A DNA stretch of 64,000 nucleotides from Craterostigma plantagineum (taxonomy: Eukaryota; Streptophyta; Magnoliopsida; Lamiales; Linderniaceae). This document shows, piece by piece, positions 22,871 to 34,749 of this stretch. The stretch's first letter is position 1; the number at the start of each line of letters is the position of its first letter. The stretch is from contig JAPQWV010000012.1 of NCBI GenBank assembly GCA_027422505.1, positions 20,310,001 through 20,374,000 of the forward strand, read 5' to 3'. A program made the translations under genes and the position numbers. Under the pieces are notes generated by a model that was given only the letters and a program-made list of their open reading frames with translations, was not told the origin of the DNA and did not search any database.

Positions 22871-24006
22871 TAAACTAAAGATCACTAAATAAATAGAATA
22901 TAAAATTTATAATATCTTATTCTAAAACTATAAGTTGAAGCTTTCAAAATTCCAAACTATGAAGTAAAATTTTATTACAAGGAAGTCTATCTTATATTGA
23001 AACTTAGGTTTCAAATAACAAAACTATGAGTCTAAGGATTAACCCATTAAAAAAGATATGAAGTGAAATATATAATATATTACCTATGTTAAAGTGGTTT
23101 TGCATCGAGAGTAATACGAAATGCGATTAAAAACGCTTACCCTAATATATAGAACCGTTTACTATGTTAGGGTACCCTACTACGCTTGTATACTGTACCA
23201 AATATAAGTACGTTGTAGTATCAAAAATCTTACTAACATTATCCAACCGACAAGATCTGACACAACCTGATATTCCAACTGACAAGAGAAAAAAATAATA
23301 AAATCATAAAGTAAGGGCACATTCGTCTTTTCAGATGAATGGGTACCTAAGAGTAAATATTTTTTTTTCGACCAAGTACTTTAGAATAAAAAATATCTGA
23401 TATGGGACTGATCCATATGTTTATTATACTAAAGGGTATTTAAGTGTTGATCTCCCAAAAAAATAATTGTTTTATTATTAAATTTGGGATATATAATTTT
23501 TAAATATTTAGTAGATAGAATATAATGGTTAAATATATAAAAGGAAAATAATGTGTATGGGTATAAGTATAATGATTAAACATTGAAGGATTAATTATGA
23601 CAATTGTTTAATTAATGAAATGGAGGGGTTAATTTGTAAATGATTTGACAAACCAAAGTTTATAGACAATTCCACCCGTAATATAATAGAATGTATATAA
23701 TATGTATACATTGTATCTATGGATTAGGATGTTTTAAAACTGTCACATTTGTTTGTTAATCTGATAAATTTTTATTATAATTTTACCATTAATATTTTAG
23801 TCTACTTCAAATTTACCCTTAGTTTAAACTTTTATTTTAATAACATAAAATATTCAAACTATAAAATGGTAGATATATTTGCACAAATATATTGGATGTA
23901 CTAAATATAGGAGTGGAGAGAGGGGCTATTCTTATGTACTTCACAATTTTATTACATCCAATTTATGATGTTTTAGGATCGTGGGTTCTTGTAATGATGC
24001 TCTATG
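22871..24006. other. AT-rich non-coding interval
   Basis: I see no gene. Near 23330 the words GAATGGGTACCTAAGAGTA mirror sequence at 10490-10520, a possible inverted end of a larger element. Confidence 0.35.
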
Positions 24007-24497
24007 TAGGGGTGTTCATTCGGTAAAAACCGAACCGAACCGAAAATTCGGTTACTGAAAATTTCGGTTTTTTTATTTTAATAACCAAAAACCGAACCGA
24101 TTTAATCTCGGTTTCGGTTAAAACCGATTTTTTTCAGTTTGTTTCAGTTACCGACCGAAAAACCAAAATGAAAAAAAAATAATTTTTTGGGAAAAATAAT
24201 ATTTTAATACCAAAACCGAATTAATTTATATATATATATATTAATTAATTTATTAAATATATATAGAAAAATAATATTTTAATACCAAAACCGAATTAAT
24301 TTATATATATATTAATTAATATATTAAATATATGTTTTAATTAATTTATTAAATTTTGGTTCGGTTTTTTTTGGTTAACCGAAAACCGAAAATTTCGGTT
24401 TTCCATTTTAAGAACCGAAAACCGAACCGAACGGTTCATACCGAATTTTCGGCTTTCGGTTCGGTAATTCGGTAAAACCGACTTTTGAACACCCCTA
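24007..24497. mobile_element. hAT element built of GGTTCGGT words (491 bp)
   Basis: The inverted repeats TAGGGGTGTTCA at both ends and a perfect 8-bp duplication GCTCTATG (23999-24006 and 24498-24505) identify a hAT insertion. Next to each end are runs of AACCGAA / TTCGGTT words; the centre is AT-rich. It is non-coding. Confidence 0.92.
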
Positions 24498-24738
24498 GCT
24501 CTATGGTCCAAACAAATTCTATTAGGTATGTTTCACTTATTGTACCACTTGAATTTGGTTCTAATAATTATTTGTGTATAATATTTCTAGTACAAGTGTC
24601 TTGTTGATCATTTTCATGATCATGTAGAAGAAGGAACTGGAGTTTTTTTTCTAATTGTCAATGTTTTAGTTACCAATTAAATTTGAACAGTATCAAGTTA
24701 ACTAAGCTTATGACTGCTGGATAAAGACCGTCAATTTA

Positions 24739-25488
24739 GGGGGTGTTCCGTTGATCCAACATCACGGTGATACTCACATCACCGTGATGTGGGTTAAGGT
24801 GATATGTCATCATTGTGTTTGTTTTAGGGTGATATTTCATTTTGCATATCAATGTGATATTGGAATATTGTGTTTGTTTAATCGCAGCGATGTCTGGGAT
24901 GATGTTGAAATGTCATATTTAACCTTACGTATTATTATGTAGTAATAAAAGTGTTCTAATATGTTCATTTGAGGTAATATTTAACGTGATGGTTATTAAA
25001 ATTTGTAAATCATGTATTGTTTTTAAAATTTTAGGCTTTAAACATATATTTTTTTTAATCAGTTATTAATTATAAGTATTAATATAATTCTTCAATATAG
25101 TTATTTTTTTAAGCTTTAATAGATTAATCAATTATTAATTATAAGTATTTTCTATAATCCTTCAACATATGCATTAAATATAAATGTTTTAAGATTTGAA
25201 TATGTTGGTTATGTAACTAAAATAGGAGCAAGGGTATATAAGGAATGAATGTTAAAAGATAAGGGATAATTTTGTCCAAAGAAATATTGAAAATATCACC
25301 CAGTGATGGAGGATCACCCTGCTTTTTGGGGGTGCTTCAAAAGCTTAAATATCACCCCATTTTGATCACCTCGGTGATCCTCGATCACGGTGATGACTCA
25401 TCACCCACGCTAAACAAACGCATTGATTAGAAAGTGATGGAAGGATCACGGTGATGTTTTGGAGGATCACCCCAAAACAAACATCCCC
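24739..25488. mobile_element. PIF/Harbinger-type MITE (750 bp)
   Basis: It starts GGGGGTGTTCCG, ends AACAAACATCCCC and is flanked by TTA on both sides, the PIF/Harbinger target. Palindromic ATCACGGTGAT-type words recur near both ends. No transposase is encoded. Confidence 0.75.
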
Positions 25489-25491
25489 TTA

Positions 25492-27208
25492 ATATGCACT
25501 TTTACATTTTTATTTTACCCTGCTATATTCACATCATGTTCTTCGAGTCATTATACACAAAGAAGCTATAGAGTTAATCTATTTAGCTTGTAAATGTTGG
25601 TAATTTTCATATGCTATTTACACAGATTCTCTCCGAAAATAAAAGTGTTTTCTTGGCCTATGGATGTTGATCAAAAGATCGAACCTCTTATAACTCGCTT
25701 TTTTCTGTTTTATTTGCACAAATCACATTATTATTATTACAATCATCATTATTATTATTAATATTATTGTTATTTCCTCTACATTAGTATTTAAGGTTAT
25801 TATCTCATAAATTATCATGCACGATTGTTTTAAGTTGTTGTAAGAATGTGGACAAATAGTGGAAGAACTTTGATGAAGAATTAACCAAAGAGTTAACCCT
25901 CGGTATATTCTCATGAGGGGCGATTCTTCGAAGAACTTTGATGAAGAACAGACAATGGAAATGATCGGATAATCTTACACACTACCAACAACAAATGCCT
26001 ATGCTTCTTTCATCAAGACATAGACATTGTACGAGGATCATCTTTGCTAGTAGCCTAGCCGCTCGCCTCGGAATCATTTTGACCAACAATGATCCATCTC
26101 ATATCCCATTTTCGAATCCTTTGACCAGCATTGCTCCGTCTCAATCCCCGCTTTCAAAATTTCATTTTGTGAATGTACATATAAGGGTTCATGTTATGTC
26201 TTCAACGGCTTTCATGGCATAAGATGAGGGTTGAGCACCTTCCGAGGATTAGGTGGTGGAGGAGGAGGAGGATCAAGAAGATGAAGGTGGAGTGCATTGA
26301 CGAGGATTGAGGCCGTGGAAGTTCAGGTACTGATATTGGGAGAGTAGTCAGACACAAGGATAGGGTTTTGTTTTTCGGCGTCGGAGGGAGTTGGGAATAA
26401 GGTGTTGATGATACACGTGGCGCGCCGCGACGAGGCGGTGGGTAGTGCTTCTCCTCCATTATCATCTGCGGTTCAAGCTTATGAAGCTTGTCATTGCCAT
26501 GGTTTGCCAATTTTGCATCTTAGTGAGACAAGGAGCATTCATCAGCACCAAAATATTCTTTGGAAAACAACCTACATATATATACATATAGGTATAACTC
26601 AATCGTTAATGTGTATTACCAGTTACAATACACATAAATTTCAAAAACATACTTCTTTCGTCTAATTTACCGATAACACCCATGAACCAGCCATGAAGAT
26701 CCTCAGTACATACAGTGCATGCCTTTCTCTTCAAACTATTCCTTCGATTTCTCGACCCACCCTCGCCTATGCCGTACTCATTCAAGATCGGCTCTTTTGA
26801 ACTCTCATCCCTCAAAATCCTTTTACCAAATTCGCTCGGTCTCAAATCTAGCATTTGAATCCTTTGGTAGGGATCAAGAACCTTAGTGTCACCGTACATT
26901 CAGGACTGACTTTAATAGATGATAAGTACTTATACTTTTTTTATTTCTCTTCAATCTCTTAAGAGTGATTTATATAATGATATGTGGGCGTGGAAATCTC
27001 ATCATGTAAGAAGAATTTCTGATGTAGCGCAACATAATGCAAGCCTTCCTACAAAGTATTTTGAAATCTGTGACTCTACAGAACACCCAATTATGAAAAA
27101 AAACCATACCTATCGCCCAAAGTTTTCTCCTTATTCTTGTCCACCATTAGTTATTATTATAACTAGTATTATTTAGTTTATGTCTTACACATAATTCTCC
27201 AGTCATAT
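25492..27208. other. Interval without a recognised gene
   Basis: It holds a TTA/TCA microsatellite near 25729-25770 and a GA-rich stretch near 26260. Two minus-strand open frames (26202-26510 and 26606-26899) are listed separately where informative. No known family is recognised. Confidence 0.35.
26606..26899 (-). CDS. Hypothetical open frame, 97 residues
   Basis: This frame starts MYGDTKVLDPYQRIQML and is charged, with two cysteines (KACTVC). It has no family I recognise and may be a chance frame or an exon of a lost gene. Its composition is more protein-like than neighbouring frames. The minus frame at 26202-26510 is less so, with a Leu-rich stretch near its end. Confidence 0.15.
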   Translation of the reverse strand: MYGDTKVLDPYQRIQMLDLRPSEFGKRILRDESSKEPILNEYGIGEGGSRNRRNSLKRKACTVCTEDLHGWFMGVIGKLDERSMFLKFMCIVTGNTH

Positions 27209-27915
27209 TGTTGAGGTAGGCGAGCCATCACCTCGCCGGAGTCGCCGGAGAAGTCGCCGGAACATGGCCAGTTGAACTGCGCTGAAAAACAGAGGATAGA
27301 GCTGAAGAAATGTCGCGTTGAACAGGCACCGTCGGATCATCTTCCCGCGCAATCGCAGGGCTCTAATTCAAAGCTACGAGATTGAATGATGGTCGTCGGA
27401 TAATGCGCAGAAGGCATCAACGGCTCAGATGGAATGATGAGAGATGGTGCGGATAATGAACGTCGACCGCTAGATGGAAATCTGATGGCTGGGATTAAAC
27501 GCGTCGGTTCACTTATAAAGTCGCATCTCTCTCTTGCTGGATCACGTGATAATGCAAGTGAAACGTGGCAGCCTGTGGTGCGTTCGATCGGATGAAATCA
27601 AACGGATGGGATAAATTCGATTATCATGCTTTTAACATGTTCAGCTCTTTATATATCAGAGTTGCGATTTCGAGCTACCATCTTTGAGAGCTCGTAGTGT
27701 TTCATAGAGTGAGAATCACGGTGTGAGTTAAACACAAAAGTTGTAGAGGGCACGGCGGTGTACAATTCTTGTGTTGTGATTAATACGAAAGGGAGCTCGG
27801 TTGATCCGTGGATGTAGGCCAAAGATTGGGCCGAACCACGTTAAATCTGTCTCAAACAAGTGTGTGTTGAGTTGCTGTTTTTGGCATCGATTGAGCTTGC
27901 GATTGCTCAGATCGA
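27209..27915 (+). repeat. Copia solo LTR or LTR remnant
   Basis: It starts TGTTGAGGTAGGCGAGCC and ends in a region with CCGTGGATGTAGGCC followed by GGGCCGAACCACGTTAAATC. That U5 signature is shared with the LTRs of Copia B and D here. The right border is uncertain and no clear duplication was found. The start of the LTR carries repeated CGCCGGAG words. Confidence 0.55.
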
Positions 27916-28521
27916 TCCATAAATTTAGCATACATTGAAAACTCTATCTAAGGGTGCCATTTTCACAACACATATAACCACAAAACAATCAATATCTAAT
28001 TAACTAGAATAGATTAAAGATATAATACAAATGTGAAAAACTACTCACTATTACACTATCCACTATAAATAGTTATTTATTAGTATAAATAATTATAAAT
28101 AGTTAATCCGTGCAATGCCAATAAACTAGTATATAAGAAAAGAAATAACATATAAAGAGAGAGGCATTTAATATATATGCGGTGCCTCATAAGTAATAAA
28201 TTCTTTATGATATTATATACTTAGTATATATGCGATGGGTATATGAACAATGTTCTCATCGTAGTCTATTTACTGTCCTCACATATCCTATTTATCCTAT
28301 ATTTTCCCCCAATGATAACCTATTTATCGTCTTATTTGTCTTTATCTCGATATTTGCTTGCTTTATTTGTCTACTCACTTATCATGTCTTGACATTTCTT
28401 TGGCTTTAGTTGATTGCAGGTTTACCCCATCAGTGAATTCTTTTTGTTCTGCAAAGGGCGTGGAATAAACAATTGAACGAACCACTGCGATAGTTTCGGA
28501 CGTCTTTTAACTACAGAAATA

Positions 28522-29070
28522 CAGTAAAACCTCTATAAATTAATACTCAATAAATTAATAATCTTTCTCAAATAATAAAATCTTCCGGTCCCGACTTGAA
28601 CCATTGTAAAAATCATCAAATTCAATAAGATAATAAGATAACAATCCTTTAAAAAATTCCTCTATAAATATTAGGTTCCATTAAAATTCTAATTAAGATT
28701 CAAAAATATTGCAATTATAAAATTTATGATAATTTGCTAAAAGATGAATTTGTTACTAGCGGTTTCTTAAAATTTAAATTTAATTGGATTTCATTCGTAA
28801 CTTTTTAAATTTCAGTCCAAGAATTGCAGTGTCCATGAATATAATTGTTATTTTGTACAATGCAACATTATACATGAATATGTCTATTTAGTTACGAACA
28901 ATTTGGTTGATGGAGGAATATAATCAATGAACTATATAGTAACACTAAATTAGGGTAATTTAAAATTTCACTTTTAATCAATAAAATAATTATTTATCGT
29001 TATATTATTATATTTCTAAATTAATAGAATTCAAGTGCCTCAATGATATTAATTTAGAGAGGTTTTACTG
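28522..29070. mobile_element. Emigrant-like MITE (549 bp)
   Basis: The inverted repeats CAGTAAAACCTCTATAAATT and (right end) CAGTAAAACCTCTCTAAATT match the known Emigrant/pogo-type terminal repeat. It is flanked by TA on both sides (28520-28521 and 29071-29072). The interior is AT-rich and non-coding. Confidence 0.88.
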
Positions 29071-29314
29071 TATGTTCTCGGCTCGACAAAACCGAGTCGA
29101 TCGTTATATTCGATTTGAGTTATTCCACCGTTGAGTAATAGAATCATTTTGAAATTCATCTAAGTTATAAAATGCGGAAAAAAAAAACATAATTTGGAAC
29201 TTATTTTATTCCCAATGACAAAGCATTAAAACATAAATTACATAGATTAAATAATCCAAAAGTTCTAACTGTTGGAAACTAATCACAATCATGTCTGAGT
29301 TTTTTGGCTGTTGT

Positions 29315-32164
29315 TGTAACGTCCCGTTTTCTATTACTTTATTTGCGCAGCTACTATATTTTTCCACATAAAATTTTTCGCCTTTTTACAATCATACCTT
29401 TATACATAAACGGGCGTACATCTGTTCCCATCACATTCACTCATATTATACATATATATTCACATATATCATATGAAAGATACTAATGATTCTTATACTA
29501 CATGCATACGATGAACTTAGGGGAGTAGGTGAGAGCGTAGCCGGCCAACCTTGAATCCATGCTTTAGTATGAAGATGCACTCTAAGTTGCCTGCTAGATA
29601 TCTACAGCAACTGAGGAAACAATTATTCAGAGTATGATCGCAACATGTTATTCCATTAGACAAATAATAACCAAAACTGTAGCAGAAAATTAATTTCTTC
29701 CTTTCATTGACTTACATAGACTTTTCTAAAGAATATACCATCGTTCATAGAATCCGTAGATTCATAACACTCATACTATAAGCACTTTAACTCACATAAT
29801 CATCACTTAATCATTCATCGAAGTTTGTCATATAACCATAGTCCATAAAATCATTCATGTAATTCAGACCAATGCAAATCTACATGATCATTTATTTCTG
29901 ATACTTCCGTTATGACCTGCTAGACTCGTACTATTGACCCCGTAGGGGCCCATGCGTGGGACTCTGTAACTATAATATATTTTTGTTTGCCTGTACAGGA
30001 CTCTGTAATCCCCCGATTTGTAGGGATATAACTATAGCTGTGTATCAAGTCGTCCGATGTCGTAGCAGGCATAACGGTTTCTCTTTTCTTTATTGCTTTA
30101 CTTTCACCTTATATGACATATGAATTCCATACACCATCGAATCACACATATCACACCGTAGCACATTATAACCACATTATTCACGTTCATTTCAAATATT
30201 ACGTTCATAAGAAATCACCAATCATTTAATTTCACGTAAAGCACATAAAAACAGAACACATGTTGCATATCATACTCACAGTATGGCTTAAAGCCTCACT
30301 CGACTTTGTCCTTGCCCTTTTCAGATGTCGAACCTATTGAAATATTATTTATCAATAAATATAAAATCCAGAAAAATATTATGTATGATGATATGCATGA
30401 CTATATTATGCATGATCTAATTTCTATCGGTAATTTTTTTTTAATTTTTTTTTAACTTTCTGTCTATAAATTATTAGATACTGGACTCGTTCTCCCTGAG
30501 AAGTTATTTAAATCGGTATTAATTATATTCTAATTTTTCCCTAACTGCAAAATGCTTCATATTTTAGAAATCTACTAAATTGTTGAAATCCTGTTAAATA
30601 TCAAAAATCTGTCTCAACATCATTTTCATCAACATTTTTTTTTTCTATTACTATTAGTTTTTTTTTTTAACTAATAATTTTTTTTAAATTACTGTTCATT
30701 CGCGAAATCCGCGAATTCGCTGTTCGCCCGCAAAATAAAATCACTGTTCATCCGCGAAATTTACTGTTCATTTCGCGAATTTACTGTTCTTTCGCAAAAT
30801 CCGTGAATTCACTGTTCACCCGCAAAATAATATCAATGTTCATTCGCGAAACTTAGTTCTACTACCCGAAACACATTTTTCACTTCTAATTACTGTTCAT
30901 TCGCGAAGACATAATATTAAATCCACGGTTCACGAAATCTTCCTTTCAATTATCTTAAACACTATTTCCATTAACTAATCTAAAATCATCGGATCAATCA
31001 TGAATTTCCCCGAGAACATTAAAACATTATATGAACACGAGTAGATATAAGTTTTCATTTGAAAACCCTAATTCAATTCCCTAAATCTTCAAAAATTAGA
31101 GATTACACTAAGCATAAGTTAAAAATAAACTTCCTGTGACTACTAATTATTCTCTTATGCGAAATGATGATATAAACATGAAATCCTAATCAAGTTTCGT
31201 ATCCTTCTCAATTTTAAAAAAAAATAAGAATTAAATAAACATAAGCAAGTATATAATATGTGCTAACCCTTAAAACGTTTAATTCATAACTTAAAAGCAT
31301 GAAAATCATAATAAATAAAAAAAAAACATACCCTTCCTAAGCTTCCGTATAAATATTTTATGAGCTTCTCTCCCCAGCTTAGTCTCGAAGATTTGTAAAC
31401 AATATGAATTATTACATCTATCATACTAGTCTTTAGTTTCTATAATACAAATAGATAGTTCCAAAGTTTCTAACCTAACCTTATCACTCATTTACGTTTT
31501 ATTAACTTTATTATAATAGTTGCTTTCCTCCCAAATTCGTCAAATGCTTTCACCTCGTGAATATATATGGTTTTACTAATTATACTTAACGAATTCTTTA
31601 GCCAACCACTTCACAAGTTATCTACTTCAGACTTTTTAAATTTCACGAATCATCCACTTTATGAGTCATCTCATATTTAGTATTATTTTAATTATTTCTA
31701 CCCACTTTAAGAGTTCAACCTATTGGCCAAATATTATAATATTCTTCAACATTGAACCTGAATACGCAAACTTCCATCATGGTTCACGAATTCTTCTTCG
31801 ATTCGTGAAATTCTTTCTACCACTCCCCCAGTCGCGAATCACTTCAATGCGCAACTCTAGTACTTCGCAAATCATTATTTCATGAATCATCAAGCTCGCG
31901 AACCAATCCTTCACTTCTCTCATTTCACGAATTGACAACATCACGCGTCCTCTAATTTCACGAATCAATACTTCGCAAATCATCACTACACGAATTAATA
32001 ACTTCACAATTTAACATTTACTCATATTACTAATTTCATTTCAACCATTCTAATTTATTATACCTTGGTCCCTTTCGTAATACTTATCATGAAATTATTT
32101 ATACAAGTATATGAACTCGTATAATGCATAAGATGATATATAATATTGATTTCGGTTCCTGACA
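29315..32164 (+). mobile_element. Gypsy-type solo LTR 1 (2,850 bp)
   Basis: It starts TGTAACGTCCCG, ends GGTTCCTGACA and is flanked by a perfect 5-bp duplication GTTGT (29310-29314 and 32165-32169). It has no coding region, primer site or second LTR, so it is read as a solo LTR left by recombination. The start motif is common in plant Ty3/gypsy LTRs. CTGTTCATTCGCGAA-like words recur at 30690-30910. Confidence 0.85.
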
Positions 32165-32171
32165 GTTGTTG

Positions 32172-32480
32172 CGAGTCACGGCTTCATCTGCGCCTGGTCA
32201 CGGCCATGACCCTCAGCTGGGATATGTGGGATTGTTTCTGTTGCGTGTCACGGCTTCGTGAAGGTCTCCTCACCGCCGTGACACTGAGCCAAGATGTTGC
32301 TGCCCCATGTCACGGCTTCGCCCATATCTCCTCACGGCCGTGACACTGAGCCAAGATGTTTCTGCCCCATGTCACGGCTTCGCCCATATTTCTTCACGCC
32401 CGTGACGCTGTGTTAGGATGCATAGGCGTGCTGCTGCCCCATGTCACGGTCTCGAGCAGATATGCTCACGGCCGTGACCC
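32172..32480 (+). repeat. 62-bp tandem repeats with hairpin potential in Copia B LTR
   Basis: Exact 62-bp spacing joins 32277, 32339 and 32401; looser copies lie on both sides. Each unit contains GTCACGGCTTC and a later GGCCGTGAC that can pair. The 3' LTR has the same array at about 34797-35031 and 40350-40420. Confidence 0.85.
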
Positions 32481-32719
32481 GTTGCTGATGTTTTGATAAC
32501 TGCTTTTGGCTATATCTCAGTTTTTTACTTCTCCTTCTAAAATGTCGATTGAGTTTATGTGTGTGTAAGCAGTGTGTGCGATATTTTCAGCTGTAATTCA
32601 GATCTTGAATAAGAGAATCGTCTTACCCGTGGATGTAGGATATTGAAATCCGAACCACGTTACATCTTTGTCAAACAAGAATCACACACAATCACTAAAG
32701 TCACGATTCCAATTCGATA

Positions 32720-32731
32720 TGGTATCAGAGA
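32720..32731 (+). promoter_or_regulatory. Primer binding site of Copia B
   Basis: TGGTATCAGAGA follows the 5' LTR directly. It is the initiator tRNA-Met type with one change. Confidence 0.9.
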
Positions 32732-32802
32732 CACGATTCTGAACTGCGCGTTTTTTTTTCCTTCGATCTCAGCTGTATCCTATTCCTTGATTTTCTTTAG
32801 CA

Positions 32803-33215
32803 ATGTCTGAGGTTGTTTCGCCCAATCCTCCGATCATCAACAATCTGGGGATAAATGATCCCTATTTCTTGGGAACCAGTGACAATTCAGGTCAATTTCT
32901 GGTCACCAAGCCACTTAATGGGGATGAATACATCACACGGAGTCGCGCGATGATTGCGCTAATCGGCAGGAACAAGGAGGGGTTTGTCAATGGGGACCTC
33001 GTTCCTCCAGTGGATAATCCGCATAATCTTGAGGCTACTAAGAATGAGCGGGCTATGTGGAGGAGGAATAATGACGTGGTAATCTCTTGGATTATCAATT
33101 CAGTTAATAAGGATATATCTGCTAGTATCCTATATAATTCTAGTGCGAGGGAAGTTTGGTTAGACATTGAGGAGCGATTTGGACAGAGTAATAAGCCTAG
33201 AAATTTTGCCCAGCA
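32803..33215 (+). pseudogene. gag: Copia B Gag, truncated
   Basis: It starts MSEVVSPNPPIINNLG and encodes about 138 residues of UBN2-type Gag, with the conserved WIINSV and VWLDIEERFGQSN motifs. It stops being Gag at GQSNKPRNFAQ, before the zinc knuckle, where it abuts reverse-transcriptase sequence. Confidence 0.88.
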
Positions 33216-34749
33216 TCTGCATCCAAGCAATGGATGGAGGCTATGAATGAGGAATTTAGAGCTTTATAGGCTAATGACACATGGACTGTCATGCCATTAC
33301 CTGAAGGGAAGAAAGCCATAGGATGTAGATGGGTATACAAGGTTAAGTTAAACTCACATGGTGAGGTAGAAAAATACAAAGCCCGTTTAGTTGCTAAGGG
33401 ATATGATCAAAGGGAAGGGGTAGACTACATCGAGACCTTTGCACCCGTAGCTAAACCCAACAACATTCAGATCCTCTTGTCCTTGGCTGCTAAGCTTAAT
33501 TGGAACTTAGAACAACTAGATGTCAATAATGCTTTCTTGAATGGTGATTTAGATGAGGAAGTATACATGGACCTGCCCCAAGGTTTTTATAGGAACCATC
33601 AGTTCACTAGTTCGGGCAGAATGGCATGTAAGTTGCATAAATCCCTTTACGGTTTGAAACAGGCATCTAGGCAATGGAATAAGAAGTTTTCTGACTCTAT
33701 TAAAGCTTTCTGATTTGCCCAAGCACAATCTGATCATACTCTGTTTGTTAAATGGGCAGGTGACAACTTGGTAGTCTTGTTGGTTTATGTAGATGACATA
33801 ATACTTGGTGGACCATCTATGCAGGAAATAGTAACAGTTAAGGACTTCTTGAAGAGTAGTTTCAAGATAAAAGACCTAGGGGAACTGAAGTATTTCCTTG
33901 GCATTGAGGTGGCCCAAGTGAAAAAGGTATCTACATTTCTCAGAGACAATATGTGCTGCAATTACTTAATGATGTAGGTTACTTGGAATCCAAGGGTCTT
34001 ACTACACCCATGAATCCAGGGCAGAGCTGCCAGTAAGTGAAGGTGAGCTGTTACAGGACCCTTTTAGGTATAGGAGATTAATAGGTAGACAGACTGCTAT
34101 ACCTTTCCTTTACACGACCTGATATCACCTTTGCCCTCCATAAGCTAAGTCAGTTTATTTCTGCGCCGCGGACCTCCCACATGATGGTTGTGCATCACCT
34201 CCTTAGGTATCTTAAAAATGCACCTGGACAAGGGCTTCTTTTTAACTCCACAGGTAGCTTAGATCTAAAAGGTTTCTCTGATGCGGATTGGGCTGCGTGT
34301 CGATATACTAGGAAGTCGGTTACGGGGTATTGCACTTTCTTAGGTGACTCACTTATTACTTGGAAAGCAAAAAGGTAACCCACTGTGTCTAGGTCCTCCA
34401 CAGAGGCTGAGTATAGGGCCTTAAGATCTCTAGTTTCTGAAATGTTGTGGATTAAGAGCCTTTTGAATGAGCTTAGCATTAGTTTAATCATGTTCCAGTC
34501 ATTTTCTGTGTTAATCTGTCTGCCCTTAAACTAGCCACTAATCCTAAGTTCCATGAAAGATCAAAACACATTGAAATCGATTGTCAATTCATTAGAGATC
34601 ACATAGCCAAAGGTGACTTCAGATTACTGCCAGTTAAGTTTGAGGACCAATTAGCAGATGCTTTTACTAAGCCCCTCACGGGACCTGTGTTGCAACAATT
34701 ATTAGTCAAGATGTCTGTTATGAATCTATATCATCCATCTTACGGGGGG
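33216..34749 (+). pseudogene. pol: Copia B reverse transcriptase-RNase H remnant
   Basis: The sequence enters at WMEAMNEEFRAL. Reverse transcriptase motifs are [20 protein letters not shown] near 33330, [17 protein letters not shown] near 33520 and YVDD near 33790. RNase H shows SDADWAACRYTRKSVTGYC near 34280, SSTEAEYRAL near 34395, and HERSKHIEIDCQFI near 34555. A stop at 33711 and further frame changes near 33940, 34130, 34376 and 34500 inactivate it. The purine tract ACGGGGGG precedes the 3' LTR. Confidence 0.9.

Larger units (their letters stand above)
29270..32719 (+). repeat. 5' LTR of Copia B, split by a solo LTR
   Basis: The LTR consists of 29270-29314 and 32170-32719, about 595 bp. 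Its right part has a 62-bp tandem repeat with GTCACGGC/GCCGTGAC inverted words (units at 32277, 32339 and 32401) and the U5 words CCCGTGGATGTAGGA and CCGAACCACGTTACATC. Confidence 0.92.

Noticed and set aside
26202..26510. A secreted peptide gene (102-residue minus frame with a Leu-rich segment)
   Set aside because: The hydrophobic segment is near the C-terminus, not the N-terminus, and no known peptide motif follows.
28106..28129. A Helitron 3' end (ATCCGTGCAATGCC then CTAGT)
   Set aside because: The hairpin is only about 3 bp, too weak to support a call.
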